The notes beneath the pieces are model-generated. The model was not told the DNA's origin. It saw only the letters and a list, made by a program, of their open reading frames with translations, and searched no databases. Made by a program: the position numbers and the translations under genes. Source: Endocalyx cinctus (taxonomy: Eukaryota > Ascomycota > Sordariomycetes > Amphisphaeriales > Apiosporaceae). Taken from it: a stretch of 64,000 bases of DNA. Below, piece by piece: positions 34,840-50,005 of the stretch (positions are counted from its first letter, which is position 1; each line of letters starts with the position of its first letter). The stretch lies in contig BCKC01000010.1 of the NCBI GenBank assembly GCA_001600455.1, forward strand, positions 121,519-185,518. Reading direction: 5' to 3'.

Positions 34840-37574
34840 CAAGATCCTGGCGTTAATTAGATCGAAATAAAGGGAAAATAAAGAAATAAAGCTACTCGTG
34901 ACAGTCAGACAGTCTTTAGAGCTTCTATACCGTTTATATGCATATGACTGTGGTGTTAGTTCCTTGCACCTTATATGTATGTAGATTAGCGTAGTCCTCA
35001 CGGATCGTCAGTTCTCGCTTAGAATTTGATACTCCAGAAACAATAATCAATAACTATTAAGTAGCTTAATGTTGTGATAGGAAGATACTTCAGCGGAATA
35101 AGTGTCTCACTTGTTGTAGCTGACAAACCCCCTTTTTTTTTTTTTTTTTTTTNTTAGGATGGTATTTAGTGCAGCAGTATCCATAGATACGTGTATCAAT
35201 ATAGGGAGGGGAAACTGGAGTTTGGAAAAGCCCAAGAAATTGCGAGTCAGCTCTGATGATGCCAATGTTAACGAAACAAACAATATCAAATGACGTCGAT
35301 TCCCTGGCGGCACAGGGACATATATATCTTTGTTCAGAAACCGGCAGCACGGTTAGCGCGGCATCTCGCGTATGAGCCAGACCCTGTGCTAAGCATAATA
35401 CTACTATATACCAATGATAATATGTGCTATAGCAAATGGTAAAATAGGAACAAAGTCGGAGAGATAATATAGATCGGCAATGAAGTTTGGTAAATCGTTT
35501 CTAGAGCCTCTTTTGAAGAGAGAGAACAAAAAAAAAAGATGGGGGATAAGGGATAAATATCTAAATGCCAATCCGTAACAGCTTGTTTCGTCAGATAAGG
35601 TCGAGCGCATTGTAAGTCGAAACATCCACACATACGATCTTGGCTAAATTATCTAAGCAATTGGCACTAGTATCCCGGTAGCAGGACGATATATCGAGAA
35701 GATTTAACGCGATAAAGGACGCGCGTACGGGGTATCTTGTGGTCAGCGAAGATAATTATGGCTGAACAACCTACATTATACATATTCCTTGTGTTTCAAT
35801 AATCCTGATATGTTGGCTCCCTGATACCGGATAGCGTGGGGTCGAAACCTCGGTTGTTGATAGAGGAAGACAGGAGGAGGCTTGGCTTCCTCTTGGCTTC
35901 CATTCAGGAGATCAAAGATCTTTCGTCGATCTCCGTTGTTTTCTTTGTGCGCTACACTATATTTTTTCTCGAATAGTATACCGCCCAATGTATATTGATT
36001 ATATCGACAGATGCAAATACCGGTTAGAACGGCATATTTCTTGAAAGGCGAAGAAAGTAAAAGAAAGAAAAAGTGTAGCTAACAAATCACATCAATTCGT
36101 ACCACGTATTCTGACTTCATCGCCAAGGCAATTGAATGCGATGGGATTCATGATGCCATTTTGTATGATAATAACCTAATATTGCAGTGCCGAGTTCCAG
36201 TAGGTTTTATTGGTTGCCTGAAGGTCTCGTTGGTGGTAATAGGTGGTAATAACTGCTGTATGTAGTCTAGTTAATCTGCTGAAATGGTATGGTATGGGGA
36301 TTGTACAGGGAATAATATTAAGAATATGTCAACTACAGAGTACGCATACGTAAATTAGATTGGAGGAAACAAAAGAATAAGAAAAAAAAAAAAAACCCTT
36401 TATCTTTATAAACGGTATAAAGTCAAAATAAAATATTAAAAAAAAAAAAAAAAGTCATGAGCTATCTAAACCTTTGCCAAGCTTTGATCTGCTAAGTTAC
36501 CGTCAACATCTAACAAAAGAAGAATAAGAATAAGAGAGAGAGAGAGAAAAAAAAGGAGAAAAAATGAGGAGCAGCGTGACAATCATATGAAATGGATTCA
36601 TCCTACCTAACCCTAACATACCGCTACTACATTAAATGTTATGTAGTATATATAAGTTTAGAAATGTTAGTATGTAAATAAATGTATGTCTAGGCTAGGA
36701 GGTAGGTAGGTAGTTCTATATATGCTAAGTACCTACTAAGTAGCTAGATATGCAACTATTAAGGTTTATTACACTAAAATATTGGGTACTAGGATAAAAT
36801 AAGTACTTAGGTACTTAACTTAGTATTACTACTCACTAAATCTACAGTGTATTAGTATGCCTATAAGACTTACCTGCTTATAGCATTTACTGTACCATTG
36901 AATAGGTACATTAGTGTACTTATGGACTAACTAACTGACTGACTGAACTCTAACTGGCTGTGCCTTGGTTCGTGTTTTATCTACTCCGTATCCATTCCGA
37001 ATTCGAATTACCCCTTGTCTTCTTGTCCTCGTCCTCATCCTATCCTATCCTCTCAATATTTCTTTCCTAATGCTCGTTCTTCTCAAATACAAAAACAGCC
37101 TCCTCCTAGTAACACTCATTTAGTTTAATTTTTTTCTTTCTTTCTCTGCCAGTTGTTTTTCTAAGTTGTCAAATGTGTTTAATGGCATCTACCTATACGA
37201 CCCACCGATCTATGTTGTCCTAGGTCTACCTTCCATCCATATCGTCATTCAATGCGGAGAGGCTTTTTTGCATTATTTCATTGTTGATTACATCTCTCTA
37301 TAATTTGGACATCTTGTCCGCTTCCAGTCGTTATCGTACTCGTTTTTTTTTTCTTCATCGCCATCTCCTTAGACAGAGAGAACGGAACTGCGTTGCCGAC
37401 TAAGAAGGATAAGCTTCTCATCACCTCACCACCATTTGGGATATATTACGGTAGTATTTAGCTATACGACCGTGTCGCAAACCTTATTATTCCTTCGCCT
37501 TCTGTGTTGCATAACCTAAGAATAGTCGATCCTCAACGATATCTCCAAAATAATTACGCATCCCGTTTGTGAGA

Positions 37575-39278
37575 ATGGCTATCGGAAAAGAGGGGAACGT
37601 TAAATGGGTCGATGTAAGTGTAATTGCTTTGTTTATTAGTATATATCCCGCCTATCCTCTTTGTCACCGTGGCAAACGGATGGTCTATTACCTACTATAC
37701 TATGTAGACTTTGCAACTTTTTTGCTTTTCGAAAGTCTGCCTTTTTCCCCCCTTATATCCGCAGGTGGTCAAGGCATCGGTCTATCCCGTGGAAACCACC
37801 AAAGCAAATCTATCCGACCACTTAAGCTTCCAGTTTCAAGGCGAGACAGTTGAGTGACTATGGTCACGTGGAGAGGCGCCACTTGCGACATGAAATTCAA
37901 CCGTCTTGATTTGTTGTCTCACTCACGGCAAACACTAACTCGATATGTCGTATTAGGGCCTTCGTGGTTTCGCATCAACCCTCGTTGTTCTGACGCACAT
38001 AGCGCGAGCCTTTGACGGCGACCTCTTCCTTCCGGCCTCGCACGAAGGGGCCCAGCCTCGCGCCCTCCAACTACCTTTCTTGCGGATTCTGGTTCAAGGT
38101 CGCATTGGTGTTACCATTTTCTCCTTCGTCACTGGTTACGTCTGCGCGCTGAAACCCATCAAATTGTTCCGACAAAACCAACAAGATGTCGCCTTTTCCT
38201 CTATCGGCAAGTCTGCCTTACGCCGCGTACCTAGGTTGATCATTCCGTGTGCGCTCGCGACGGTTATTATCTGGTTCATGGCTCAGTTCGGTATGTTCTT
38301 GATTGGTAAGCAAAGCGATTGTTGGTGGTGTGATATGACCGGTCCAGATCGTCAAGCGAACTTGTGGGAATCTTTGAAACATTTGATCAGCAATATCATT
38401 TATACTTGGACGAAAGGCGCCAACGCGTATGATGGAAACCAGTGGACGCTTCTGCCACTCCTTCGGGGTAGCATGCAGGTGTATGTTTTCGTTGCCGCAA
38501 CAGCCTACGTCCAGCCGCGCTATCGTATGATATTAGCGTTGATCATGTACTTTTATTTCTACATCGGAAACGACTGTAAGTTGCACTCATGCCTCAGCGC
38601 TAAATATGAAAAAGCATGTTAACATGGGCAATAGCGGCGTTTGGAATGCAATTTTTCTGGGGTGTTTTCCTCTGCGACGTACAGAACCACCCATCGGCTG
38701 TCGAGTGGATCACTCACCGGCCCAAAACATCTCGACTCCTCGCCACGATCTTTTTGGTACTCGGCCTCTATGTCGCGTCCTATCCTGAAGGACACCCAGA
38801 GTGGGCAGTGTGGTCCCATCAGCAATACAAGGTGCTGGTTCATATTCTTCCCCAGAAGCCTGATTTCCCCCGCTTCGCCTCGGGTATTGGTCTTCAGCTC
38901 ATCACTATCGGCCTTCACTTCAGTCCTGGAATTCGTGACTTCCTCTCGTCCAAGTATCTTCTCTGGCTCGGAAAGCAGTCGTTCGCAGTTTACCTGCTCC
39001 ACGGACCCCTTCTTCGCAGCGTTCTCTGCTGGATGGTTTACGGTATTTCGCTGCCTCCTGATGTGGTAAACGAGAATGGAGAGACTGTCCCTGGAAAGCT
39101 AGTTGTGCCCGGTGGCTGGCGCCTTGTTGCCGCTATCCCGTTCTGGATTCCACTGAACTACGGAGCCGCTATGCTTTGGACCGGGTATGTAGACCCCTGG
39201 TGCGCACGCTTGACCGAGAAGATTGTCGCACGTATGGCATTAGATCGCGACGAGAAAGGTGTTCTCCTACCGCAATAA
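37575..39278 (+). CDS. Acyltransferase-3 family membrane protein
   Basis: Four exons, 37575-37613, 37765-37848, 37957-38575 and 38635-39278, give 461 residues. The product is a multi-spanning membrane O-acyltransferase (Pfam acyltransferase 3). Such enzymes move acetyl or longer acyl groups onto sugars, antibiotics or lipids. The family opening GLRGFASTLVVLTHIARAFD holds the conserved His, followed by IGVTIFSFVTGYV, RRVPRLIIPC, NQWTLLPLLRGS and several hydrophobic helices, with SKYLLWLGKQSFAVYLLHGP near the end. The N-terminal exons are short and hydrophilic. The exon 2 end is uncertain: keeping the frame needs a poor donor (GTTGAG at 37849), whereas the better GTGACT at 37854 would need one more G in the GGG at 37956-37958, and would then read EGLRGF as in relatives. 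The intron at 38576-38634 is clean. A role in tailoring a secondary metabolite is possible but unproven. Confidence 0.85.
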
Positions 39279-42200
39279 GGCAGACGGTGACGCTGTTTTT
39301 TTTTTTTTTATAATACCCGTGCACAACAGCGGGCGAATGTCGGAGACGCCGCTCGGCTACACAGTACATCATAATAATAGTGGCCGGAGCTGCCGATGAA
39401 TCAACCATTTTCCGATCGGGGAGGTGAGATATCTTCCCCATCCTCATATGGTGATATATCTCGGCCAGGTACCTAGAAAGGTTCTACCACCACGATCTAT
39501 CACTTTTTTTTTTTTCATATGTGTCAACAACCAAACGTTTAATGACCTTTTAAGGGTAGAGTCTTTACCCGGGGTTTTGGAGTATATTGGAACCAGGTCT
39601 CTGGGGAGGGATGGGATAACTTGAATCTGCATTACACATTCAGCCAATACCACGGCTGATGGAACCGGCGTTCATGTTTTTTTTTCTTTGTGTGCACAAC
39701 ACGGCACTGGTCACATAGTACAGACGATTGGATATGACTTTTACTGAACTGTAATTTTCATATTCCATCTTCCAGAGTACATAATCCTGCCTTGCTACTA
39801 TGAGCAAGTTCGAGGGGTTGTAGATATAACCGAGCCGAGTTGACTGATAGATGAAAGGGGTAGAAGGGAGGACGTGGTGATTTCACTATACCCAAGACGC
39901 GAATAATCATTCGATCGCCAATAGATGGTGACGGGACAGCATGGGATAAAAGGAAAGGCATTTTATGGGCAGATGTTAGAAAAATAAATACCTTAATCAA
40001 GTCGATATTTCGCATTTATTACCTGTCATTCAACTGTGAAGTTTTATCGGTCCGTCATCGTATGCTTTCGGATTTACCAAACAACAGATAAGAAGTAAGC
40101 GAGAAGAGAAATGAGTGTTAGGAAGATGATTTATATTATTTCTGTCCAGTTCATTCGAAAGTAATATTCCAATTGCACCTACGTGTATACTAATAGGATG
40201 GGAGCCGACGCGCGTCGGTAGGATTTCGATTTGTGTACCCGCTTCATCGACGTACAAGTACATCATCATAATTGGGTCCGAGCACTACAGTTGAAGGCTT
40301 GTTCTGTACGCGTAATAGTAGTTCAGTATTGTCCCGTCTGCGTCTCCGTTTGAAGCGCCAATTAAATATTTAGAAAATATACGTGAGATTACGATGTTCA
40401 ACGGGTCCTTGAAGCATTAGCTTGTGGATCAGAAAACCACGAGAACAAATGAAACAGCCTTATTGGCTTGAAATAACCCTTTAGGCAAAATCTAAATAAA
40501 TGCCATGAGCAATGTTATAAAAGTGTCCACTGTATGTATGTAGTCTGGGCCGTAGAGGAGTATTTCTTCAGAAAGGATCATCATACTATTAACATCATAA
40601 CTACTATTTATATACTGCTCCGAGGTAAGTTTCCCTGGTCAGTGTCCCAGGCGTCTACTTTACTAGTATGCAGAACATGCACAATATACTATTAATCGAG
40701 CCACTTTGAGACGTGTATACAATAGATATAAATGGGAAGGAAATGTGTACATCTGTCTGCCGCTGAAAGGAACATTGAGAACTCCTCCTAGGGAGATTCT
40801 TAGACTACTTATCAGCTGGTCGGAAACCTCCTACGTTGATATCTTTATCTTTTCCCCTTTGGCTTTCTAGAATTTGCTCCCTCGTTCGAAGCCTCCGACA
40901 TCTCAGGCGAGCTTGACAGGCGTCTTTCCTCGCGCAAGAGTGAAGAACCAGGAAGGACCTGTAGATATTGTGTTTATTTTCGGTTCTCAATCGTGAACAT
41001 ATTGGCTTCTTTCGTCCGGTAATGTCTGAGACGTCCGACGACTTCGTTCGTTCGTTCGTTTGTGCATTTATTGGCGATCGTGTGGAGCGCGACCGCAAGC
41101 CCGCGCCCATGCCTCCCGGGGGGCATAGGCCGCGATACGCTCTACTATATTATATATTTATATATATTTATATATATAATATGGTACCGGATCAGGTCTC
41201 CAGGACTTATCATTCCGTGGCTCGCGTTTGCGACATCCCGACGCCGACAACTTTGAACAGGTGAAACACCTTATAAAAGATTAGAGAGGGGGGTGGTCTT
41301 CATCAATGTAGGAGTTACTGTGCTCCATCTTCAGCTCAGCCCCGATAGTTGGACGCACAAAGGTTGGCGCAGTCAGTGCCTGTCGCATTTTTGTGGTGGT
41401 GGGAGGGGTAATAGTTTGGCATCGTGCCAGACGGCTGGTGGAAGGTTTATATACGATTTTCCCCCACAGCCGTATGTATGAGTTATTTCCGGCAGTCGTG
41501 ATGGTTATACCGATATTTTATTTAATTGTGTATTGATGACTGATTAGAAACTACACTACCGTAACAGATGTGTCGCGCGAGGTTATGGTCGCGACAATAC
41601 CTGCGGCTGCAAACAAGGAAATCAAATAAGGGAACATATTAATCAATGTAGGAGGTTTCCGCCCAGGAGAATATTACCATTATACAGCCCTACCTAGAAT
41701 GTTACTTCTCCTAAGGAGACGCTGTTACCACCATACGATGCCTGGTAACCCGACTGTGAGGTACCTTCACTCGCGTGCAAACATCGATATAAGTACGATG
41801 CAGCTCGCTTCTCCTCCCAAGGCGGAGAGTAGGTAGGCGAGTATGTCTGCATGTAATCTTGTCTAACCCATCGAGCTGGATTATCATTTACTGTATGGGC
41901 GACAATAGTAGTGGAGGAGATGTTACATGCAAACCAGATCAGCCGGTAGTGGTTAGCAAGGGATAGCTGTGGTATGAGCAGTTTCATAGTTCCTGTCCAT
42001 AGATGTGGTATCAGCTTTAATAAGTAATGTATTATTCCTTTAGCTTTTAGTACTATCTATATGTACTTAAGCTAGCTGGAATAATGGTTGGGTTCTAATT
42101 CCTCCTTCTCAAACTGCCAGAAGATGAGGATTTATATACCTTTTGGAATACTAGGCAACTTCGTTTCTCTAGGCAGCTGAGACACCCTAGAAGATACTTC

Positions 42201-45200
42201 TTACTTCTAGGATCCTCATAGACAAAAGTAATATTGCTTCCTATTTACATAATGTAGACTTGAAGTATATATGCCAACCTACTCACTCCTTTTTCATTAG
42301 TAAAGAAGCGCACGGCGAATATTGTAAAGTTGCATTAGTCATAAGGTATTAGATAACCCCCTTTTTCCAGGCAGCGAGAATACTTTGGAAGCATCTCTTT
42401 GCCTCTTGAATCCTCAAGAATGGGGTGCCCCAAATGAAAAATAACGAATAATCGGGGATAACATATGACCGAAAGGGGTGCGCAGAAACGGTAATGACGA
42501 AAGGAGATACATGTTGGGGGAACGAGAGGACGTGCATGAAGGCTTCTGCTGGGTGCTCTCTAATACAACGGCACGAGGTGGAAGAGAAGAGGGAGAGGTT
42601 GAGAGAAGCCAGGCTCGTAAAGGTCCAAGCCGCATTTTCACCCAGTAGCCGGATGAACTATGTCTTGTATGGGGTTAAAGGGAAAATGATCATCTATGGG
42701 ACCGCAGATAGACGAATTCACGTCATCAGAGTATCGAGTAATAGGTTCTCGGTGGTAGTAAAGTTATGAGGGACTTTTACAATAATTACAATCACCTGGC
42801 TCGTATCCTACCTGCCCTCGCGCATTTCTTCGACGCCATATGCATTAGAACGTAGAAACGTCCATGCCGAGGTAAAAGGTCAAGTAGGTAGGCGGATAGG
42901 TTGGAGGAGTGCGCTGAAACAAAGTCCTAGAAGCAGCGAGCACATGAGAGTAGCAGTCGGGGACCGAATTGAAGCTGAAAGGTTTAGTTAGCTGGCAGGG
43001 TAGCAGTCTTAAGTCAGTAAAGGGGGGCAGTGCGATGACCAAAAAAAAAAAAAAGACACGAGGTGTAACCGAAAATAGGACGTTCGCGGCATATTTCCCG
43101 GTGGGGTGAGAAATAAGAAAAATAACAAAAAAAAAATGAGATATGACAGAAGGGTCTTTTGTTGTTAAGGTATGTCACCGGGGTTTTCTCGGCCAAGGTC
43201 AGCTCAGTACATGATAGTCATATTGTTCAAGGGTCTTTCTAATCAGATTGTTACTTGTGCAACCTGTAGTTCGTGAGTTATCTGCGTGACGACTTGGGTG
43301 ATTGTTGGCTCGTTAAATTTCGGGGTCCGGCAGCAGTGTCTGTACCATCCATCAACCGGGGGAAGAAGGGACCAGGTTCTACTCAAATTACAATGAATTC
43401 TTACATTAGTATACTCCGTAGTTCCGTGAAGATAAGGTGGTGGGGGGCAGGTTTGATGATGCTCAATTGAATACCTGATCCAATCGCAACGGATCGTCCC
43501 TTTCGTTTTATGGCGCACTTGCTAACTGCCGAGAGGATGTCGTATCGCTGGTTGGTTGGTTAACGTTCAATCATTTTTTTTCTTTTACAGCAGTGTTGGT
43601 TAATCCCAACCTTTCTTGCTCCATGGTACCCTGCAATCTCACGTAGTCGGTGATTATAGTGTATGGGGGTGATAGATCCGGCATGCAACCGTGTGTCACT
43701 ATGGTAGAAGAGGGGATATGTTCCTGAATAGACTGGATTAAATAGGACAATATCGATGATTGAATCATGAGAATGACAGCGGAGATAAGAAGCTGAACGG
43801 ATGGCGGAGTTTGGTATTCTCTCCTATTCGCTAGGAGTTTCCTCCGTGTGCTTAGACCCCCCTTTTCATCACGTTCCCAAGTAAGATAGTGTAAATAACA
43901 TGTTTTTTCATGTGATTGAATTAGAAAAGGCTTGGCGTATTTTAATATGATATGTGTGCGGTACGAAATTTGTGATATATTCCAACCCGCATGGGGTCCC
44001 GCGGATCAACGGCGGTTCAAAGGGATCAATACTAGGATGAGAGGCAACCCGTGAGAGAGACATGTATCCAAACACGTGGGATACTTGAGCCTCCCCCTCG
44101 TGTTGAGAATTCAAGCAGGACCTCCAAGTACAGATAGTTGTGGTAACGGTTGCCGAGATGACCACGTTGGGTCGATTAAGTAGGTACTAGGTCTATCACT
44201 CTGACAGCTAGTCAATGCATGTATGTAGTGTAGATCATTGAAGCGAACCGAACCTCCCACTCATCGAACTATTATGGTACTTTGTCCTCTTTACACGTCA
44301 TCCAACTCGGTAAGGATTATGCGTTGAGGACGAGCGGATTATCATCCGAGTTGATAATCAGGGTGATACCGAAAATTTGAAATCCAAGGGAAAAAAAAAA
44401 GCAAGTGCTGTCAAGTCATATGCCATGTTTCGGCGTTGCTGGACTTGCTGAATAGAGACGTCAAAAGGTTTTAAGGCGGCGATGACCGATCCTTGTCTTG
44501 GTAACATTCCTTGGCATTCATATCATAGTATACCTTTGAAGGCTATGTATAGTGCATTGGAAACTCCGAATCAGGATATTTGTAGATTGATATAGAACAT
44601 GAGTCACGTACCTGTATTATTCTACTTATATACTAGTATAGTAGTATGTAGCCTGACTCTTTTACCGGGACTTCGGATGCCTGAAGATAACGATAAAACC
44701 AAGGCAAGGGTAAAGATACCCCACGTGGAAAATGTAGCTATACTAAGTGACAGGTCACTATTGCAGAGTTCGGCTCATGCGTGGATCTTCATTTTTCTTT
44801 TGTGTAACGACCGTGTCAGCCAGTTCAATTCCATTTCTCATCGGGTACCGAGCAGCTAGTGAATTGCGAATGGGTCGGTTCATTGTCCTGAGAACCCTTC
44901 TCGCTTTTCCTAGGCCACACCCGGTTAGGGTCATGCACATTGAAGGCAAAGGATAAACGAACTCCTTCGAACGCTCTATGCTCCGGACTGGCGGTGTACT
45001 TGGAGCTTGTTTTCATGTTTTGCCATAGACTGTAATATCACTCAAAAACATATCATTCCCGCGGAAAATGTATGAGGCTCTTCCCGTTGAAGCAATCCCA
45101 GTGAGAAAGTAATCTATTCCTAGACATGAGTATACGCCTTTCCCCCCCTTTGTTTCACATGATTGAGTTCTCGAAAACGGCGAAGAACGGTAGAAATTAA

Positions 45201-46390
45201 GATTGTTCTAATGCACGTAAGCGGCACAGATTAAAACACCTAAGTGTACGCATCTGAGTACAATTTGCTGACAGGTTCGACGTAGGTACCCGCTGACATG
45301 CTAGTTTGTGGCATGGTGATTTAAGGCATAAATAACACGTCAAAAAATAAAAATAAGTGAAAGGGGGGAAGACCACTCCTGGCTAAGCTACGCGTTGATA
45401 AATTCGCCGACCCTAGAATGCTATGGCGTAGCACCGAAAGGCGTTCGAGGAGTATAATGTAGGACTTCTGGCTTCTGACTCCTGGGCACAACAAATATTT
45501 AATGTGATTGAAACGAGTCTTGGCAACAAGTGCTCAGTTTGTAATTGACCTGATTAATTCGATTGGACTAATGGAATCTAACAGCGTATTTGGTATGATC
45601 TGAGTTGGCGATTTAATCACGGGCCGCGTGGTAGTGGGTGTTATCTTAGCGAGCTTTACTGGGCAATTTTGCTATAGATGAAAAACGTTAAAGAGGATCG
45701 ATCTTCGAACCGGAGGATTAGGGATTATACGTCCCCAGCAGTTACGTGAGACACGTTTGGGTTCCGATCTTTTATTTTTCCCTACATCGATGCCTAATTC
45801 AAGCCTTTGTTTCTCCATAGCTCGTACATTAGTGTATGTAGAAACACACATGCAGAAGAACGGGGAAGGAGTGAGAAGGCTGTGTTACATCGGCCTTGAG
45901 CTCCTAGGGTCACGATGTTACGGTATAAATAAACGAAGCGAACTCACCGTGCTGTAAGAAGAAAAAATCCCCCGTATCTAGCTTCACCGCAAGTTGAAAT
46001 GGGAAGGAAAAACGAGTGGACAGAAAATGTCCCGTCACCGAAGCCCACCGTCGGGCCGCCTTGATGGGGCTCGAACACTAAGTACGTACGTGTATATGTA
46101 GGTACAGTACTTAGTACATATACGAGCGATGGGACGATAAGTACTTCTACACTATGCGAACCGCTGTCTCACACCTCATATTCTATTTTTCACGCTTAGA
46201 TATCTTGGCAGATCTCTGATCGACGATAAATATATGTACGTATAAATGCACAATGGTCTTTTCTCAAGCTAAACACCAAGCACGTAATGCAGTATGTATA
46301 CTAGTGTATATGACAGTGTCTTGGCTCTTCTTATTGATCTAACTACACGTAGTATATGGCTATACTATTCCCGTCGCTAGCTTTTACGTA

Positions 46391-46406
46391 TACACAGTAC
46401 TGTGTA
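46391..46406. repeat. 16-base perfect palindrome TACACAGTACTGTGTA
   Basis: This is the longest perfect copy of a palindromic word that recurs in gene-free DNA of this window (shorter or imperfect copies at 34482-34503, 48065-48095, 48175-48195, 48345-48380 and 61905-61930). Confidence 0.85.
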
Positions 46407-49400
46407 GTTGCATCCCTTACAGCTTCAATTTCGGTTATAGCGTATATACGTACGCAAACAAGAGCAAGCCTGTTTGTGCTCAGATTTGGTTCTAACATGA
46501 ATTGGGTAATTTTCTGTACGGACTTTTTTCGTAATACTACTTTACTGTATAAATAGCGGTCTATCCCTCTAACCCCCGCATTCGATCATGAGTATAACTG
46601 GTCTTGAATGAGAGATGGGTTAGGATAGAGAACATTCTAATTGCTAGATGCAGTGAGAAAGGATGAAACAGCGGCACGCCGTTGAGTAGACTGGATCGAT
46701 TATCAAAAACCAAACCTTGTAACATATGGCGGCGACATCAAAGACTAGTGCACAGAGCGTCATACGGCCGCGTCACCTTAACTTCTCGAGTATAATCTAC
46801 CTAAAATCCAAGAGATATGGTTGGTTATCCTTTTTTATCATAATTAATATAGTAGATCTCCGTCGGACCGCTTGGGTAGATCTATTCATCTATATTCATC
46901 GTCATCACAATCGTCATCATCATCATTATCATCGGATATACCTTAATAATATGACTTAATTAAGCTTTGGGGGGTGTCACTGTGAGGGGGCTTGTCCGAA
47001 TATGAGTGTTCCCCTCTTAAAATATGTGTGAATAGGGGAAAAAAAAAAGTTTGGGCAAGGTTAACATAGTATACATATAGATGACTAAAGATTTCTCTAT
47101 TATTTTCCCCAGCAAGCCGTACCAGATATCTCTTACTTTTGGCACCGATCATTGCCTTTAAGCCTTGAGTGTTTCAACGAATCTCACTCACCCAAGTTTT
47201 CACCTACGCTACATATACCACGTAGAATTGAGACCCTTGACAAAAGTCTTACTAGTGCAGCTGGAATGAATCACTTGACCGATATGGTGGATCTACTTTT
47301 ACAAGGGTAATTTCTACGATAAACAAGGGGCCTTATTAATCCTCGCCGTATTCTCACATACATTACCACACGAAAGGCATATTTCATTTATTATGAACCG
47401 TAATAGTGTGTGGATAGGTTTTAAACTAACCCAACAACGGGAAATCATTTTTTATATTTATCTATTGCCAAGGTATTATGTTGGCATATTGCATATAATA
47501 ATTACAAAAAGACCTCACTCTTCTTGATGGCGCGTTAGGCCAAGGCAGAGAAGGAAGACCAGGGATAGGAATTGGAGTTGGTAAGGAATGGTAGGTAAGC
47601 TTATCAAAAATTGGGAGCTGAACGAGTGAAATGGATGAATGAATGCTGGGATAATAATAATATCGGGTGAATATATAGGTGAAAAATGCCCGCGTAACCA
47701 GGTCTGATTAATACTACTATTACGATATCCCAGGTATCTGACCTGTCAACTCGTCAGGCAATGTAGCATTAAAGGATAAGGGAATAAAACCTCTTTACAT
47801 CCGAGAGGAATTATCTGAATATTATTGGCTTCTTGCATTGCGTAGTGTCTCCAAATATCATGTAATGTAATCTGACATTCGCGTAAAACAACTTCCTGGT
47901 TCCCTGGGTTCCGATACCACGGATCCGTGACAATAATATCTGCCGACTCCACACTCATATCTGACAGGGCTGGAACTTGAAGGGAGGCCATACTGGAGGG
48001 GGTGAGCATGGTTACAAGGGTAGGTATCTAAACGCGGTATCCCGCCGAACCAATACAGTCAGACACCTTACATAGTACATACTACATATGTAAAAGTGCA
48101 TAACAAGATTTGGGGTATTGCATCTTTTGTGGTGGGTATATTCGTATTACCCGCATTTCTTTGAGCGTATCACCGTACACAGTACATTATGTATACTAAT
48201 CAGTAGTATGGATATGGAGTCCCGCGGGAAATCCATCATGTCTCTCGACTCCAAAAGAGGAATGAAAGAAGAAGGGGGGAGGGGAGGCAATAACAACTAC
48301 ACTTAAAAAATAAAATAAACACCTTATATGGACATATCTACATTACTGTGTACATTGTACTACTACTACGTACTATGTAGACGTTGGCTGTTTGGTTCAC
48401 CGTCATACCATGCAGAGGATCATGCAAATACGGTACAGGATATTCCTGGGCTGTTTGAAGCCGAATGTATCACGTTACACCGACGATCCTTAAAAGAGAA
48501 GAACCCCCCTGAATGTTCAACTGATGGTATAAGACTGATAACTAAAACTATATGTACGAACTATGCATCTTTTTTGTCTCGCTTACGATAGTTGTAACAT
48601 AAACACAACAGCTCGATTAGTAACAGAAATCTGACTTGCAGATATATTGATTGATTTTTATATCCTGAAAACCCGTATGCTGCCGAGGGTGAAAAGGTTA
48701 ATCGTGCCATTTTCTTTCTATTTTCTTGCCATAGATGATGGTATGATCCCACGTACATGACCTTGCTTTCGGCATGCCGATCCTTCTCATCACTTATGTG
48801 CGTTCAAGTCCCGATGGTCTGGACTGAACCCACTCAGAATGTGACGTCTGCAAGACAGACACGCCACTATCACCGATTGACCCATCGTTTCTGAACTTCG
48901 CACATATAACAAGCTCTTTTTCTACGTTAAATCGGCGTGAACCATGATATCCGCCGGCAACCGGGGATGGCTATGATGACGGATGATGCTGCTGCCCTAA
49001 ACTGCAGCAGACCTACCTCTGATAAGAACACATTGACTAGCAACTTGTCATCATAACGCCACCGATGCAAGGACGGAGTATCCCACCATTTAGTGATTTT
49101 AGCCACCATCACGGCCGTAAGTCTATGATTACACTAGCATGACACCGCCCTTGACGGCGACAAAACTTATGACAATACAATAGAAGGCAGCCCTGCAACC
49201 AATCACTCTATCCTCTTACCTGGCCTATAGTCGTCTTATATTAAAGGTAAGAGTGGCATACGGACTGACAATACTTCTGTGATGGAGTGTACAGCGATAC
49301 AAGCGCATTGAAAACTGTAGTTCTGTTAATTGTGTTTACTAACCAAGAAAAAAAAAAACTCTCCAGCCACTCCTAAACTATCATGTTGCGTATACCCTTT

Positions 49401-49972
49401 TTACCCGACGATCCCAAGGGCGTATCAGATCTGAGTCTAAATAGTATTAATATTTCAGTGACGAAACTTCTCCAGATGTTCCTCCCACATAAGTATCTAT
49501 CTTTAGAGTATCCGCACCCCACATGGTATTGATAGATGACAACTAATGTAGCCGTCATGTACTCTGTACAACATTTTATTCCGATCCCCCCTTTACGCTA
49601 CACTGCAATACACTACACCAACTCACTCGTAAATGTTACACGTTTCTAGCATTGATTCTTATCTGCTCACGTAATGCATCGTCACAGAGCAACAACACAT
49701 TTACATACATCATGTAGGACATTTCGGAGATCTGGTCAGCATCGGCGTACGAATTATGCATGGTTATAAGCAGTTTTCTTTTGGTGCCACACTGGGTAAG
49801 TAATAAATCGAGATAAGCAGGGACAAGATGAGGCGAGACAGGACAACGGATTAGTAAACTATAGACAGGGACAAGGTCATCAGTGCCTGTGGTCTCAATC
49901 CTCTCCAATTAAATGGGTGGGGGTAACTCTATCAAGTCAGGATAATCACGGACAGTAGGAATATGAACAATG

Positions 49973-50005
49973 AGAGAGAGAGAGAGGAGGGGGGGGGGGG
50001 GGGGG
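49973..50005. repeat. Purine tract: GA repeat followed by 17 G
   Basis: An AG dinucleotide repeat runs directly into an uninterrupted G run (49989-50005), and purine-rich sequence continues to about 50043. The strand asymmetry could allow triplex or quadruplex structure; no function is implied. Confidence 0.8.

Larger units (their letters stand above)
32892..37574. other. Long gene-poor stretch of 4.7 kb
   Basis: No frame above about 90 codons and no domain is seen on either strand. It contains two short tandem repeats (33311-33343 and 34798-34839), a near-palindrome at 34482-34503, a T run broken by an undetermined base (N at 35153), A runs at 36383-36395 and 36438-36453, and a segment (36600-36910) dense in TACCTA/TAGGTA words. 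The final 600 bases are pyrimidine-rich and probably hold the promoter and leader of the acyltransferase gene. Confidence 0.5.

Noticed and set aside
46040..46085. TTCGAGCCCC word resembling a tRNA T-arm on the minus strand
   Set aside because: No matching stem, A-box, anticodon arm or acceptor pairing could be found around it.
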